From positions 25,170,466-25,234,465 of the forward strand of contig OY726565.1 of assembly GCA_963383645.1 (NCBI GenBank): DNA of 64,000 nucleotides. Direction: 5' to 3'. The first letter of the stretch is position 1, and each line of letters begins with the position of its first letter. A program made the position numbers and the translations under genes. Shown one piece after another: positions 46,364-59,179 of this stretch. Below the pieces are notes generated by a model, which was not told the origin of the DNA, searched no databases, and was given only the letters and a program-made list of their open reading frames with translations. Source of the stretch: Muscardinus avellanarius (taxonomy: Eukaryota; Chordata; Mammalia; Rodentia; Gliridae).

Positions 46364-46823
46364 TGCCTATACTACATTTGAATTCACATCAGTGTATATT
46401 CTCTTAAAGCATTATTTTGTAAAAGGCTGTTTAGACTTCAAATGAATAACTATACTAATTTTTTCTAAATTTTTGTCTTTATACTCTTCAGAGATGCTAA
46501 AATGAGTTATTCTATTTAGAATAATCCCTTGATCAAACGAAATTAATATTTGAGCCTTTTGAAATGTATTTCTGAATTTTTCTTCAGAAAGATGGCTACA
46601 CATTCTGTGTGAAAAATGAATTTCATCCTCCTATGAATTCTCCTATTCCCTGAAAGGAGAAAAATAAAATCAAGAAATTCTGTTCATTCCAAACAGCAGG
46701 ATTTTATTCAAAGTAAATCAGTCTATAGATAAGCACAACAAAACTCCTGCTTAAAAATCAGTATTTCTCAGTATATTAAATTTAATAAAACTGCTGGATT
46801 ACATAATGTGTCACATTTTACAG
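45964..46823 (+). other. COL19A1: COL19A1 intron 3 (860 bp)
   Basis: A short intron with donor GTAAGC and acceptor TTTTACAG. Its only distinct feature is a CT/CA microsatellite at 46313-46363. The rest is unique AT-rich sequence. Confidence 0.9.
46313..46363. repeat. (CT)n(CA)n microsatellite in intron 3
   Basis: CT then CA repeats, about 460 bases upstream of exon 4. Confidence 0.97.
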
Positions 46824-46923
46824 GTTTCGATTTAGGAGAAAGCTTTTCTCTGAGACGTGCATTTTGTGAAGGGGATAAAACCTGCTTCAAGTTAGGAAGT
46901 GTACTTCTTATTAGAGACACTGT
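46824..46923 (+). CDS. COL19A1: COL19A1 exon 4: start of TSPN/laminin-G-like domain (partial gene)
   Basis: The acceptor is TTTTACAG at 46816-46823. The donor is GTAAGT at 46924, chosen over an overlapping GT two bases earlier because it matches the consensus. The 100-base exon enters in phase 1 and leaves in phase 2. It encodes residues 56-88: GFDLGESFSLRRAFCEGDKT, then CFKLGSVLLIRDT and two bases of the next codon. The FDLG.SFSLRRAFCE.DKTCFKLGS.LLIRDT pattern is diagnostic of collagen XIX and begins its TSPN-like N-terminal domain. Cys70 and Cys76 are retained. Exon 5, expected to begin with a KIFPKGLPEEYS-like sequence, is not seen before 64000, so the gene is cut by the window. Confidence 0.94.
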
Positions 46924-47189
46924 GTAAGTAAAATAATTTTCTTTATATTTTAATAATGCTACATAAACTATTTTATAAGGATATTCTAAATAATTTGTTT
47001 AATAAATACAAAAGCTTCTCACTAGTGTTACACTTACTTAAATGTTATGATAAATGTTCTGATTATGTACTTTTATTAATAAAAATCTTTGCAATGTGAT
47101 CTTGGTTCTATGGTGTATATACCTTGACATGTATGGAAGCATAATATCTAGAGAATGTTAATTGTACATTTCTGAAGAAATATTTATTT

Positions 47190-47404
47190 ATTTATTTATT
47201 TTTTATTTTTATTTTTTGGTGGTACTGGGGTTCCTGGAAGCCCTTCTACCTCCGGGCTACACTCCCAGACCTATTTTTTATACTTTTTTATTTGGAAACA
47301 GGGTCTCCTAAGCCAGCGCGCACGGCTGGCTTCGAACCTGCGCGATCCTCCTGTCTCTGCCTCCCAAGCGCGGGGATTACAAGCGTGTGCCACCACGCCC
47401 GGCC
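47190..47404 (-). mobile_element. B1/ID SINE, short young form
   Basis: Target duplication gaaatatttattt at 47177 and 47405. Middle reads cctaagccagcgcgcacggc; many CpGs intact. Confidence 0.95.
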
Positions 47405-47999
47405 GAAATATTTATTTTTAAAGTAGATATAACCAATATTAAACTCTAAATGTGAACTTTAACACTGAAGATATGAAGATATGAAGTCTATCAGAGACAA
47501 AAGTCTGACAATCATTGTATTTATTTCCACATTTACCATCCTTCCCAAGCAATTAAAAGAATTTAGTCTGATATACTGTGTAGAGTATAAAGAAAAACAT
47601 TTTGACTTTTTATTTTTACCTTTATACTCATTTCATCATAAATGAATTTACCATTTTTCCTTTGTTATTTTGCTTTTATTTATTCTATGGAAATACCTAG
47701 AATGTTTTTTAAGACAATTACTTGCCTTCTAAGTAGTGACAATCGGAACTGCATAGGGCGATAATTTCTTATATAGTTGGCAGTATGTTGAGGATAAATT
47801 GGTAGTAGTTCAGAAAATTGAGCCATCAGGAAGGCATGTGGCATACAGGTCCATATTAATTCCTTGAGTTCAACACATTCTTATGTAGGAATACACTGCA
47901 GGGAGAATAGTGTCTACCTTCCATTGGTTCAATATTCAATGTAGATGTTTCATGGGGACACACATATGAATGTCTTCATTTCCTAATGGGTTGCCTAAT

Positions 48000-48290
48000 A
48001 TTTATTTATTTATTTATTTATTTATTTATATTTATTGTGGTACTGGGGGTGGAACCCAGGGGCTTTTCTACCTCCAGGCTATCCTCCCACTTTCTTCTTG
48101 GGAATGATTTTATTTTTTGTATTTATTTTATACCTTTAGTGGTATATCCTAACTATACATCATGGTGAGATTCAAAATGATATAAATATATATGCACACA
48201 GCCCTTAGTGTGCTTCTCTAGGCATCCTACCTCACGTCCCTCTTCTCTCTTTCCTATGTGTTAGTGATATTGGTAGTGATGCTTTCATAT
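48000..48290 (-). mobile_element. SINE fragment fused to an antisense L1 3' end
   Basis: A (TTTA)n tail and an inverted SINE right arm (48036-48089) stop abruptly at 'ctatcctcccac'. Antisense L1 3' UTR ('ctttagtggtatatcctaac') occupies about 48095-48290. Confidence 0.7.
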
Positions 48291-49025
48291 TTGGAGAAAA
48301 GTTTCTTTAAAACCTCCTATTTTGTGATATGTTAGGTAATTTTAATTTGATGACATGGTTCCTTAAAAATAAACTGCTCAAGCTGGGTGTGGTAAACTAG
48401 TAGTAGATAGCTGCTTCAATGAATTTAGAAAAAGCAATACAATTTGTTCCAAAAAATAAGATACAGTTTTTCTTCCTGCTGATTTAATCCCATGTAATTC
48501 TGGCCAGGTGGCAAAAGGATTGGAGTGAAATCTTTTAAAATTCATTGGACTTCTATAAGAGAAGACTTGGCTAATTTTAAGTAACTACACTGGAAAACTT
48601 GTTGTGACTTTTAGGCAATTCTAGTCCTCTTTGAATCTATGAGATTATAAGTATTAGACATGACTCGTAATTAATTTTCTGGCCCGTGGCTCTAAATCAC
48701 TATACAACCCCTGGGCAATCAATGCAAGTGAATTCTCTGACCCATGGCGCAGAACCCTGGGACCTGTACTGCAGGAAGCTGGAGGGTGTCGGGTTAAGCT
48801 GGCTAGTGAGTGTCAAGCAGCTTGGCTCAGATCCACTTACATTTCAATCGCTGTGCCAAGTGTGCTTGGGTGCTTCCCTTACATGAGGCCATTTTGATTT
48901 TTCAATGAGACTGGAGTAAAGTTGCAGCTATTTATATATTTGTAAGTAAGCTGCTTTGTGGAGTCAGCATGGGAAAAGCAGATGATATTTTATATGGAAA
49001 GTGGGGATGATTTCTGTGCCTGAAC

Positions 49026-49225
49026 TTGCTTTTAGTGTTCTGGCTTATTCCAGGTGAGAGTCATGTGGGAAGAGACCCAAGGAGTGTGTTGTCAGATCCA
49101 TCTCGATCACCTGGCTGCCTTGCGCGTGGCTCACTGTGGGATTCACAGAGGCCGCGTGGAAGGGCCTTCCAGATGAACATGCTCGACACGGAGAGGTGGC
49201 ACAGGCTCAGGGGCAGCTGAGGAAT
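49026..49225. other. GC-richer unique patch in intron 4
   Basis: About 200 bases with several CpGs (gcgcgtgg, gccgcgtgg, ctcgacacgg) in AT-rich surroundings. Open in more than one frame, but I recognise no protein. Could be a conserved element or an old retrocopy; no evidence decides. Confidence 0.3.
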
Positions 49226-50003
49226 TTGATGTGTTTTGCTTTGTTTTAAATTCATATTTATTTCTTGAGTATTCCTTGGGATGACAAAGGGTAACTAGTC
49301 TGTGTTTTTAAAAGATTCTGGGAGGCATGCTATCTAGTTTTCTAGATATGTCTTTTTAGAGGAAAATTTCTTGGCTTTGTGTATCTACAAGAATCCCTGG
49401 TTATGTGAAAGAAATTAATTCATTACTTTTATACATATTGAGAGCTTTATTTCATAAGTTCATTCTTTGATTACTTTTAAATGTGTTTAGGCAATTATCA
49501 GGGAAAAGTGATAAATACATAAGCACAGCACTATTGTCTTGGTGTGAGCGCATTCCAATATATCTTTCCTTAGTTGCTTTTATAGAAACTGACGTCAAGA
49601 GAAATGGCATAGTATTGAATATTTTTAAAAATTGTAAATATTGAGTTGCTGTGTACTGCTGATCCTGAAAGGGCAGCATACTCTTAGCTTTATTGGCCAA
49701 TGGAGAAATCAATTTCAAAAATACTAGGGAAGTAAATTTTCTGATTTACTATTGAATTAAAGTTTGATAGGTAGTCTTATTTGTCAGGCTTTTGATTATT
49801 GGTGGTTGTTTGGGATACTGTGTTGAGAAGGATTCTAAAGGGCTATGACGTGCTCAGGTGCATTCCAAGACCATTGCCTCTCTAAGCTAAGATGGTGCTT
49901 GCAAGCTGTGGCGATTGCAATTGAAGCTATTCCTCAGAATGAGAGAAATGAGACTATGTATAAAAAATAACCAACACAAATTAATTTTTTTACGATTTTA
50001 TGA

Positions 50004-50192
50004 TTTTTTTTGTGGTACTGGGGATGGAACCCAGGGGCCCTCTACCTCTGGGCTACACTCCCAGACCTATTTTATATTTTATTTGGAGACGGGGTCTCTT
50101 AAGCCAGCTGAGGCTAGCTTCGAACTTGCATGATCCTCCTGTCTCAGCCTCCCAAGCGCAGGGATTACAAGCGTGCGCCACCACGCCCAGCT
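50004..50192 (-). mobile_element. B1/ID SINE, transitional copy
   Basis: Target duplication cgattttatga at 49993 and 50193. It has the shortened middle (cttaagccagctgaggctag) but keeps the older 'ggaacccaggggccctc' arm. Confidence 0.94.
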
Positions 50193-50728
50193 CGATTTTA
50201 TGAATTTGGATAATGTATCTAGACACAGTGACATGAATGACAGATATGGTCCCCTTGGCATCTGTTAGAGCTAGACAACTCTCCAGTGAAGAATTGTCTT
50301 CTTTCTCTGGCTCTCTTTTTAAACTGGTGGTTGCGTACACTAAATAGCTTAATAGCTTTACATAGAAGAAAAGAGACAGCTGGTGAGACTGGACTGGGAG
50401 TGACTAGAGGCTAGGGGCAGCAGGTGGGAAGCAGTGATGGGGAAAGGTTGGTCAGTGGGCACTAAGTTACTTAAGAAGCAGCAAGATTTTCTGGTGGGCT
50501 ACTGCACAGTAGGGTGAGTATCGACAGCAATGAAGCACTGTGCATTTCAAAGAACTAGAAGAAAGGATTTTGAAAGTTTTGACTATAATGAAATTATAAA
50601 TGAGGAAATAGATATGTTTAACCTGATCTAAACATTCACAATGCATACAATGTATCCAAACATTACATAGTACCTCATTTATATATACATATATATGTAT
50701 ATATATAAAATTATATATAATTTTTTTG

Positions 50729-50927
50729 CAGTACTGGGAATGGAACCCAGGGGCATTCTACCTCTGACCTACACCACCAGACCTATTTTTTATTCCTTAT
50801 TTTGAAACAGGGTCTCACTAAGTTGCAAAGGGCCTAAGTAGCTGAGGCTGACCGCTAACTGCATGTGATCCTCCTGTCTCAACCTCCCTAATTCTGGGAT
50901 TGCAAGCATGTGCCACCATGCCCGGCT
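50729..50927 (-). mobile_element. B1/ID SINE (older form)
   Basis: Inverted copy from 'gcagtactgggaatggaac' to 'ccaccatgcccggc' with an AT-rich tail. Confidence 0.88.
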
Positions 50928-51311
50928 ATAATTATATTTTATGTATAAGTTAAAAATAAATTTTAAAGACAACTGAAAAGTTTTAAAAAATGCCACTCAC
51001 TCAACAACAAGGACGTACAATTTTGAAAATTTACAAAAATGATGTATGTACAAGTAAAAAAGTGAGCATGTCTCAAAAGAAAGAGACAGTTGATAGGAAC
51101 TACTATAATTTGCATTTTATGCTTTTATAAAGATAAGCCTCAGCAAGTAGGAAGTCCTAAATTATATATTTGTGAGATGTGTAATGGTTTTTCAGGGCCT
51201 TTAAGGTTCTCTGGATTTTAGCAATTCCCTTGGAAATAATCCTAAAAATGAGGGAAGCTGTTATGTATATTATAGCATAATTTGCACCTTATCTTTGCTG
51301 CTGTTTCTTTA

Positions 51312-51448
51312 TTTTTATTTTGAAACAGGGTCTTGCTAACTTTCTCAAGGCCTCACTAAATAGCAGAGGCTGGTCACAAACCTTCCATCCTCCAATCTCA
51401 GCCCCCCAAAGTACTGGGATGACAAGTGTACACCACAACGATGGCTCT
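51312..51448 (-). mobile_element. SINE fragment (left part)
   Basis: Inverted left part from 'ttgaaacagggtcttgct' to 'acaccacaacgatggc'. Confidence 0.75.
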
Positions 51449-51765
51449 TCACTACTGTGTGTGGCCTTTACATAACTTCTGGATTTTTATTATTATAAAC
51501 AACACTATGACATACAGGATAATTGCTTTTATCGGTGCTTCGGATTATTTTTATAAGATTTATTTTTCAAAGTAAAAATTATTTTAGGGATCTTGATAGA
51601 TAATACTCGTTATGTTCCATCGTGATCTTAACCATCTAGTTGACATAATCCCCAGTATCTTTAGTAGCTTTAGGCATTATGATTTTAAAATTTTGTGTTT
51701 TGCCTTTAAAAGTAACACTCATGCAATCACAACTAGAAGCTATAGTGTACCATATAAGTGTTTTA

Positions 51766-51993
51766 TTTATTTTTTATTTATTTATTTATTTTTTTGGTAC
51801 TGGGGGTGGAACCCAGAGGCTTTCTACCCCCTGGCTATCCTCCCAGACCTATTTTATATTTTATTTGGAAACAGGGTCTCGTGAAGTTGCTGAGAGCCTC
51901 ACTAAGTAGCTGAGGCTTGCTTTGAACCTGTGCAATCCTCCTGTCTCAGCCTCCCAAGCACGGGGATTACAAGCGTGAGCCACCACACCTGGC
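51766..51993 (-). mobile_element. B1/ID SINE (intermediate form)
   Basis: Target duplication catataagtgtttta at 51751 and 51994. Confidence 0.95.
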
Positions 51994-52079
51994 CATATAA
52001 GTGTTTTAAAGGCTCCCATAATGTTTCTTTATATATACATAGATGTGTATGTGTGTTTCTATATATGTGTATATATATA

Positions 52080-52235
52080 TTTTTTTATTGGTGCATTGTA
52101 GTCTCACATAACATAGTTCAGGATGATAGAGATACACGTGCACACAGAACTTTGTGAGCTTTCTCAGCTCCCCTCTTACTCCTTCCTCTTCTTCACACAT
52201 GACACTGATATTGAGATTGGCATTTGTAATTTCAT
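52080..52235 (-). mobile_element. Antisense L1 3' end fragment
   Basis: Starts 'ttttttattggtgcattgta' and continues with L1 3' UTR text. Confidence 0.75.
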
Positions 52236-53082
52236 ATGTGCTCATAACTTTAGTGAAAGTGTTTCTTCATTGATTGGTCAAAGAATGGATACAAGGTAAT
52301 ATTTATAAGTTACAGAAATCAATATAGTATAGACTAGAGCCTCTCATTTTATTCAGCAAGCATTTGTTGAGCTTCATGATGGACCAGCCTTTTACTAGGC
52401 ATGGGGCTTCCTTTGGCCCGGAACCTGCTACAGAGATACACAGTGCAAGGAAAAGTTATATTTCCCTCTCGCTTTGTTTGGAGAAGCTGAGAGGTGATGC
52501 TTTCTGTTCACACTTAGGCTACGCGGTTTCAATCCCCTCCCTTCTCTTGTAAAAACCAAACTTGCTTAAGCATCATTTAGAAGGCCAGTTTTTATCCCTT
52601 CCCTCATAAGGGCTTATTTTCTAACCCATGTTTCATTTTTATCACTCTTCTTTGGGTCCTCTCCAAGTATTCAAAACCAGTTAACTGCAGAAGCTCAAAA
52701 CTATGTTCAGAATTTTGATACTGAAGCTTCTAATTGCTGAATGTTTTAGGAGGATTACTTTAAAATTCCATTAAGCTAGAGAGAATGACTATTTATGTAT
52801 CCCTTGGGTTTTCATCTGGCATTCTTTGATTTTTGTAGATAGCGTTTCCTATATAAGGACAAGTGACTTAGTTAAAAGGTTGTCCAGCTGTTTTCATGAG
52901 ACTGACTGATTGTTACACATAATTCTTTACATCATCATTCTTAATTCTAGTTTGGAATACCAAGAATTTGAGGTGAGATACTAAGACATACATTCTTAAC
53001 ATGAAAAGAAAAACCTGTTAGGTTCACATTTACTGAGCTCTTCAAATCCAAACATGTAGCAAAAATATGTGTATTAGGTACA

Positions 53083-53087
<5 letters not shown>

Positions 53088-53118
<31 letters not shown>

Positions 53119-53315
53119 TTTATAATATAAATTTTTTTGGTGGTACTGGGGTTCCTGGAAACCCTTCTACCTCCAGGCTACACTCCCAGACCTATTTAAT
53201 ATATTTTTTGAAGACAGGGTCTCTTAAGCCAGCGAGGTTGGCTTCGAACCTGCGTTATCCTCCTGTCTCCGCCTTCTAAGTGTGGGGATTGCAATCGTGC
53301 ACCACCATGCCCGGC
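53088..53315 (-). mobile_element. B1/ID SINE, short form, with (AT)n tail
   Basis: Flanks ggtacagcata and agatacagcata at 53077 and 53316. Rewritten arm gggttcctggaaaccc. Confidence 0.92.
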
Positions 53316-53329
53316 AGATACAGCATAAT

Positions 53330-54755
53330 TTTAAAATTACCATTATATATACATTTTTAAGAATGAATGGAAATATTTAAGATTGCTTAATATAAAAAAT
53401 GGCTACTAGGATGTAAAATAATGTGAAATCTTTTAGTTCAATATATTTTTTTTACAAATTTTGGAAATATTTTATATTATCATTGAATTTAAGTAAGTTA
53501 TAATTTTTCTCTTCCATATTTCATGTATTTTAGTATTATTTTGTGAAAATAGAATGTATCAGCAATTGATTATACATGTAGAGATTTTATGACTTTCGTA
53601 CCACCTTAACACACGTTTTTTGTTTTAATTGGGTTTGTATATATGTTCTATTAGCCTAAGAGATATAATTTTCTTTAAAAGGTGCAGAAAGTTTTTAAAT
53701 TTTTATTTCAATTTTGAGTGCTAATGGACAAAATCTTATAAAATTAAAATATTTTATAAGTTACAAATGGAGATTCTGTAAATGTATTTATGTAATATTA
53801 ATTTATGTTTAATATTTATCATTCAGTTCACAATTATGACTTTGTTATTACACTCAGTGTATTCTTAGCAATGAAATTACCAAAAAAAAAAAATAAAGAC
53901 TCCCACTAAATGAAAATGAGAAGATGCAATTTAGTAACAAACTTACTTTCTAGCCTTAAATATATAAATTTGGTTTATAATTTATAATAATATTATTGCT
54001 ATACTTAATATGATTTATATGATATTTATCTAAATATGTTATATAATATAGAATAACCTATTTTTATTTGTATTATATTATACATTTTATGTATTTATAT
54101 AAGTTTTATAATATATAAAACAGGTTTTATTTTGGAGGAAAAAGGGTTTAGTTTCTTGTCTCATTGAAATAGGGGACCAAACACTAACATAGAGCTCATA
54201 TTCACTAGCAGTGCAAGGTTTGTAGAGAGAAATGTGGATCTTGCCTGTGGAATGTATGATATCTTCCCTTGGGGCAAGAAATGAAAACAATTTTAATTCT
54301 AAGTTTGCAGTTAATGCTTTACGTGTTTAGAAGAGGACAAAATCCCTTGTGGATGGGATGATAAGAAAAACCCAAAGACTGGGATTTGAACTGGGTTTGA
54401 AAGACTTGAAGGAAATACCACGAGTCAGAGGTACATGGGGTAGGGAGAAGAAAATATCCTTGTGAGCAGATACCACGAATGAGGTAATGAAGCCGTGGTG
54501 GTTAAGATATGGAAAAATGTAACAAATATTACAGGAGAAGACTGCTCTACTAGAAAAACACTAGCAACTCAATTTATTCATATCAAAAGTGATTTTTCTC
54601 ATGTTTTTCTCATGATTTTTCTCATGTTTCTGGACATTACCTACCCTGAGAAAATTTTAAAGAATGATAATTTTTCCCACAACATCCAAATGTTTTAAAT
54701 TCTTGTGACAATCTGTGGTCATTAAAAATTGGTAATGGGCTTCTTGAAAAATATA
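53330..54755. other. Very AT-rich intron 4 stretch
   Basis: Long TA-rich runs around 53950-54120 and no recognisable transposon or exon. A short direct repeat of a tttttctcatg motif lies at 54590-54630. Confidence 0.5.
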
Positions 54756-54761
54756 ATTTGA

Positions 54762-54830
54762 GCTGGATATGGTGATGCACATACCTGTAATCTCAGGTTT
54801 TGGGAGACTGAACCAGGAGAGCCTGCCCCT
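54762..54830 (+). mobile_element. SINE fragment (left part)
   Basis: 'gctggatatggtgatgcac' to 'gactgaaccaggaga'; the rest is missing. Confidence 0.65.
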
Positions 54831-54839
54831 ACGACTTAG

Positions 54840-55245
54840 AGGAAGGAGGATGTATTAGCTCAGTTAATTTGGAGATCTTGAAGGTTAGTCTATGTCAGGC
54901 TGAGTCTTTGGAGCTCAGGGCCTGGTGGCAGGAAGCAGAGACAGACAGACAGCGCGAGGCTCTGCTCCCACATGGCAGAAGTGAAAGTAGATAGACAGCT
55001 CCAGCTGGCAAGGAACTTCAAAGACAAAAGCACAGAGCCCAGGGCCATACCCCCAAGGACCCACCTTCTCCAACCACACCCTACCTACCTACCTAGGTTA
55101 TCACCCAGCAAATTCATCAGATTGGATTTATCCACTGGCAAAATTACACTCCTCGTGAGTTAATTACATCAGCTTTGAATCTTAATGCATGAGCAGGGGA
55201 CATTCTATATGTAACCAAAACAAACCCTATGGAGATTTACCCTTC
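54840..55245 (-). mobile_element. Antisense MaLR-type LTR remnant
   Basis: Contains 'ggtggcaggaagcagagaca', 'ctccaaccacaccctaccta' and a late 'gggacattctatatgtaacc', similar in layout to the LTRs at 6896 and 7840. Confidence 0.5.
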
Positions 55246-55971
55246 AAAGCAGCTAGTGACCACTGTCCTGTGTCCATGCCAGTGGCCTAAGCTTTGATTG
55301 AAATTGCCTTTGTGATCTCATTTCTCTAGCTCTGTCATACCTTTGTCTGCCTTTTCTGCTCATCAGAATCCTATGTATCCTACAAAGCTTAGTACATATC
55401 TTACCTTCAACATGCATTCCTCACTAATGACCTCCATCAAATTTATTTCATGTTTTGTGTGGTGCATTTTTCTATTATTTATACACAATTTTGATCTCTT
55501 TCTGGCTTGTATCACTTAAGTGTTCCCAAGTTTCATTCACATGAGGGTTCAAATGATGGCATGTCAATGCCAGACCTACATTATTGACTCCTACTCTCTC
55601 TTCCTGTATAATTATAGAAGCTCAGCTCCCGCTTAAAGGCTATGCATGCTTTTTTCTGGGAGCCACATGGTGCTCCCATGTGTTAATGTTCATAACAAGT
55701 ACAATTCTTGGTTTGGTTCCTGTTTTCTAATCTCTTTGTCAAAGCACATTACCCTGCCTTTGCTGAGTCTTCTCTATGAAAGTGCTACTTTGCGAGATTC
55801 AGCCAGCCTCTGCTCCTGGCTGCTCATCCTCAGTTCTCAGGCACCAGAATTTCCCCGGAGCATGTGTGCTTTGGAGAGTAGTGACAGGAATCTAAATACC
55901 TTCTCTCTAAATCCCCTGAGGGATCACTGCTTTGACACAGAGCCTCACAGAGTACTTAGTAAGTATATTTC

Positions 55972-56155
55972 TTAGGAAGGCATTATGGCACTGGCCTGTA
56001 ATACCTGTTACACTTAGGAGGCGGAGATAGGAGGAACGCCCCCTCAGAACTTAGTAAGGTCCTCATAAAATTAGCAAGATTCTGTTTCCAGATTAAAAGA
56101 ATAAATTTAGAGGTATAACTCAGAGGTCAAATATTCCTAGGTTCAATCTCCAGCA
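55972..56155 (+). mobile_element. B1/ID SINE (old)
   Basis: From 'aggaaggcattatggcac' to 'caatctccagcacc', strongly diverged. Confidence 0.8.

Positions 56156-56201
<46 letters not shown>
56156..56201. repeat. (AC)n microsatellite
   Basis: About 22 AC units at the end of the preceding SINE. Confidence 0.98.
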
Positions 56202-56204
<3 letters not shown>

Positions 56205-56449
56205 ACAACAGTAATAATTCTATCAATTCTTGGCTCTTCTTCTGTGGGGCTCAAAAGCTAGTAGATGTGAACACTAGATAATCTTTTTTTATTATCCTCA
56301 TGACTCCTAGCTCTCTTTTGATTTGCTCAAGATAAGAATATAAAATTCTGTTGCTTCAAAAGTTTATCTAAAAAAAAAGATTTCACAACACAATGTCACA
56401 AGTATTCTAAGTTGAGCTTTGATGCCAATAAATAAACTCTAAGGGAGAA

Positions 56450-56890
56450 TTTCAGTCAGGTCCTACATGATAATGAACACTTAGAGAGAATTGGAGATTG
56501 AGTAAAGACAAAATCCCTGCCATTGAGTTATTTCTGTCTAGTCTGACAGATAGACCAATAATGATCTATTGTGGAATGTGTTAGCAATTTTTAGATTCAT
56601 GTGTGATAAACTCTGGGAAAACAGACGAAGCCAGGAAAAGCCTCTCTGAGGAGGGAAATAGTTGCCTCTTGGAGTAGGAATTTGCCAGCAGAGCCAGGAG
56701 CCGATGTGTTCTGGCCATTAGAGGGATTGTCGTGGTGGTTTTAAAGGTCATAGCAGTTTGAGAGACACTGGGAAATGCTGTGTGGTTAGTGGACGCAGGT
56801 GCCAGCGCGTCTGGGTGCTGAGAAGGCTGGACATGTGGCTACTGTGAAAGGCCATAAATGCTGCCTTCAGGGGTTTGAACTTTATTCATC
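56450..56890 (+). mobile_element. Ancient interspersed repeat (family not named)
   Basis: Text such as 'aagacaaaatccctgccatt' and 'aagcctctctgaggaggga' parallels the repeats at 22630 and 61870. Confidence 0.4.
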
Positions 56891-56904
56891 TAAAAAAATG
56901 AAGG

Positions 56905-58910
56905 CATGTAAGTAACAGCAAACATCTGAAAAAAAAATCATCCAAATATATACCACTGGGAAAATTAAACTTTGAGTTACGTCTGGGACCTTTCAAACTG
57001 ATTCTGAAACAGGACCTGAGCCCCAGACCCTAGAGGGGGATATCAAATCCAGAGGACCCTTGGGAGAAGGATTTGGTTTGGCTCAGGTATTTTGCTCTTT
57101 AGGGGTAGGGAGAACTTGAAAAAATAATTTTTAAAAGAGGCTCCATTTATGAAGAGCAGCTTCCCTAATTCACCCTCAACTTTTTATCAGAAAGATATCT
57201 ACCAGGAGAGCTGGTTTTCAATAGGAAGTGATATACAATGCCACTAGAACAAGGGTTAATCAGAACAGGCGAGAGATTGTTAGACGGTCCATCTAAGCTT
57301 TGTTTTCCCATTAACAACCTATCTGTCTGCATCCCCTCAGCAAACACAAAAAGGCTAAGATTTCAGAGCCTGTGGCTGTGCAGCTCCAACATCACCAGCC
57401 AGCCTGGAGGGAGGGTGTTTCGAAACCCGCCCTCCCTGCCAGCCAAATTGCTTGTAATGCGACAGGTGATGGTGAATGTCAGCTGGGATAGAAATGACTT
57501 ACTATAAACTCCGAGCATCTAGCACTTCACTCTCAGGAAATGTAACTTGTATCATATTTCCCTTCCTGGAAGATATTCAGCAAGTCAGAGGCCCCATTGA
57601 TACTTGTAAATACGGAAGTTCTTCCTAAACCTGGCCTCACACTTCTTCAGAATGAAATAATTAATTTGGAAGCTAGTTCTTGATATTTAAAAATAGATTT
57701 TTTCCATTTGGTTATTTCACTTTAAAATAAAAAATAAACAAAGTTCAGTCTTGTTAAATATGATCTGGAAAACTCACTTTAGCTAGCTCTCTACCAAAAT
57801 AGCACTTTGTAAAAAAGGGCTTTGCTTCAAGGTTTATGCCATGAGCTAGTTGAAGAATTACCTCTGTAACATTTGTAATTCAGAACTAACTTTTTAAACA
57901 CTTTGCTGTCTGAAATATATTGCGCTTAATTTTTGGAACATCACTAGCAAAATGAAATTTCTCTTAAATAATTGTATACTTTGCTTTCTAGTTTATGAGC
58001 ACTGAAATTGTGAAAGGTTGTTAATTTTTGTTCTTTCTTATATTTAACTCCTTGCCTCCCATTCCTTTTTATATAGTTATGCTAAAAAACAAAAAAATAA
58101 ACTAGTAATAGTAATAAGGTTTTTTCCTAATCCATTCTTATTCCATTGTTTGGTTTTATCTTTTATTTTTTCGATATGTGAGACAAAGATGTAACCTGTC
58201 ACATTACAAACAGGTTATTTTAGGAATCCTGAACAAATACATCGAATTGAACTTTCTGTACAATGAAATTACTAATTACTTAATATTCTAATATGCAAAC
58301 AAATTTCTGGGCTTTACTATAGTGTTTATTTCTCTTGACAACAAACAACCAGAACCTAGTTGTGGAGAATAAATTCAATTTATTCCTCACTCCCACTGTT
58401 CCATAAAACAACTCTGTCAATAAGCATTAACATGTACCTTAAAAACACAAATTATTTTTTAAAATGTTCTGATTTTCCCTGGATTTGCCATACTTGCAGG
58501 GCTAACTTCAAGTTAGCACTTGGAAGCAAGGCGAAAGGCAAAGTTTATCCTCTTAAAGCTATTCTTCATGGCTTCTTACTCAGTAGACAGCTGAGATTAC
58601 CCTCTATGTATTCAGTGGATATTCTCTGTTCCTGAGAGAACAGACACTTCACCTTTATTAAGTTAAATTTCAGTGTAGCAATGTCAGGCAATGGTTTTAC
58701 AAATCAGGAGATGAATGAAAAGGAGTTTATACCAGCCTATATGCATGGAAAAAATTAACATAGAATCTGGACAAAGTAATTTCCTTCTTTACAAAATCAT
58801 TTGAGACAGCAGGATTTATTATCATTATTCTCACATTTAAGAGAATTGCTCATCTTGTATATACTGCTCTTGTATACTTGCATCTCACTACTTCCTAAAA
58901 ATGGTACTCA
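56905..58910. other. Intron 4 stretch with nothing recognised
   Basis: Unique sequence. A slightly GC-richer part at 57360-57460 is open in one frame for 89 codons (57238-57507) but has no recognisable homology and poor exon signals. Confidence 0.45.
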
Positions 58911-58914
58911 CTTT

Positions 58915-59176
58915 ATGTTTTATTGGCACATTGTAGTTACACATCTTAATAGGGTACAAGATGATAGAGGCATACATGCACACATCAGTCATTTAGCCCT
59001 TCCCTCCCCATTCCCTCCCCCTCCCTCTTTCTTATGTATGGCTTAGTGATTAACTTTGATATGTTTGCGAATGTACACTATGTACATTAGGGAATTTTTC
59101 TCTTCCCCCTCAGTTAGATTGCCTTATTTGCTCACCTATAGTTTCTCCTTTTTCATCTAGAGTTCCTTTTATCTTT
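58915..59176 (-). mobile_element. Antisense L1 3' UTR fragment
   Basis: Starts 'ttttattggcacattgtagt' and ends near 'tcatctagagttcctttta'. A second L1 3' end follows at once. Confidence 0.85.
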
Positions 59177-59179
59177 TTA

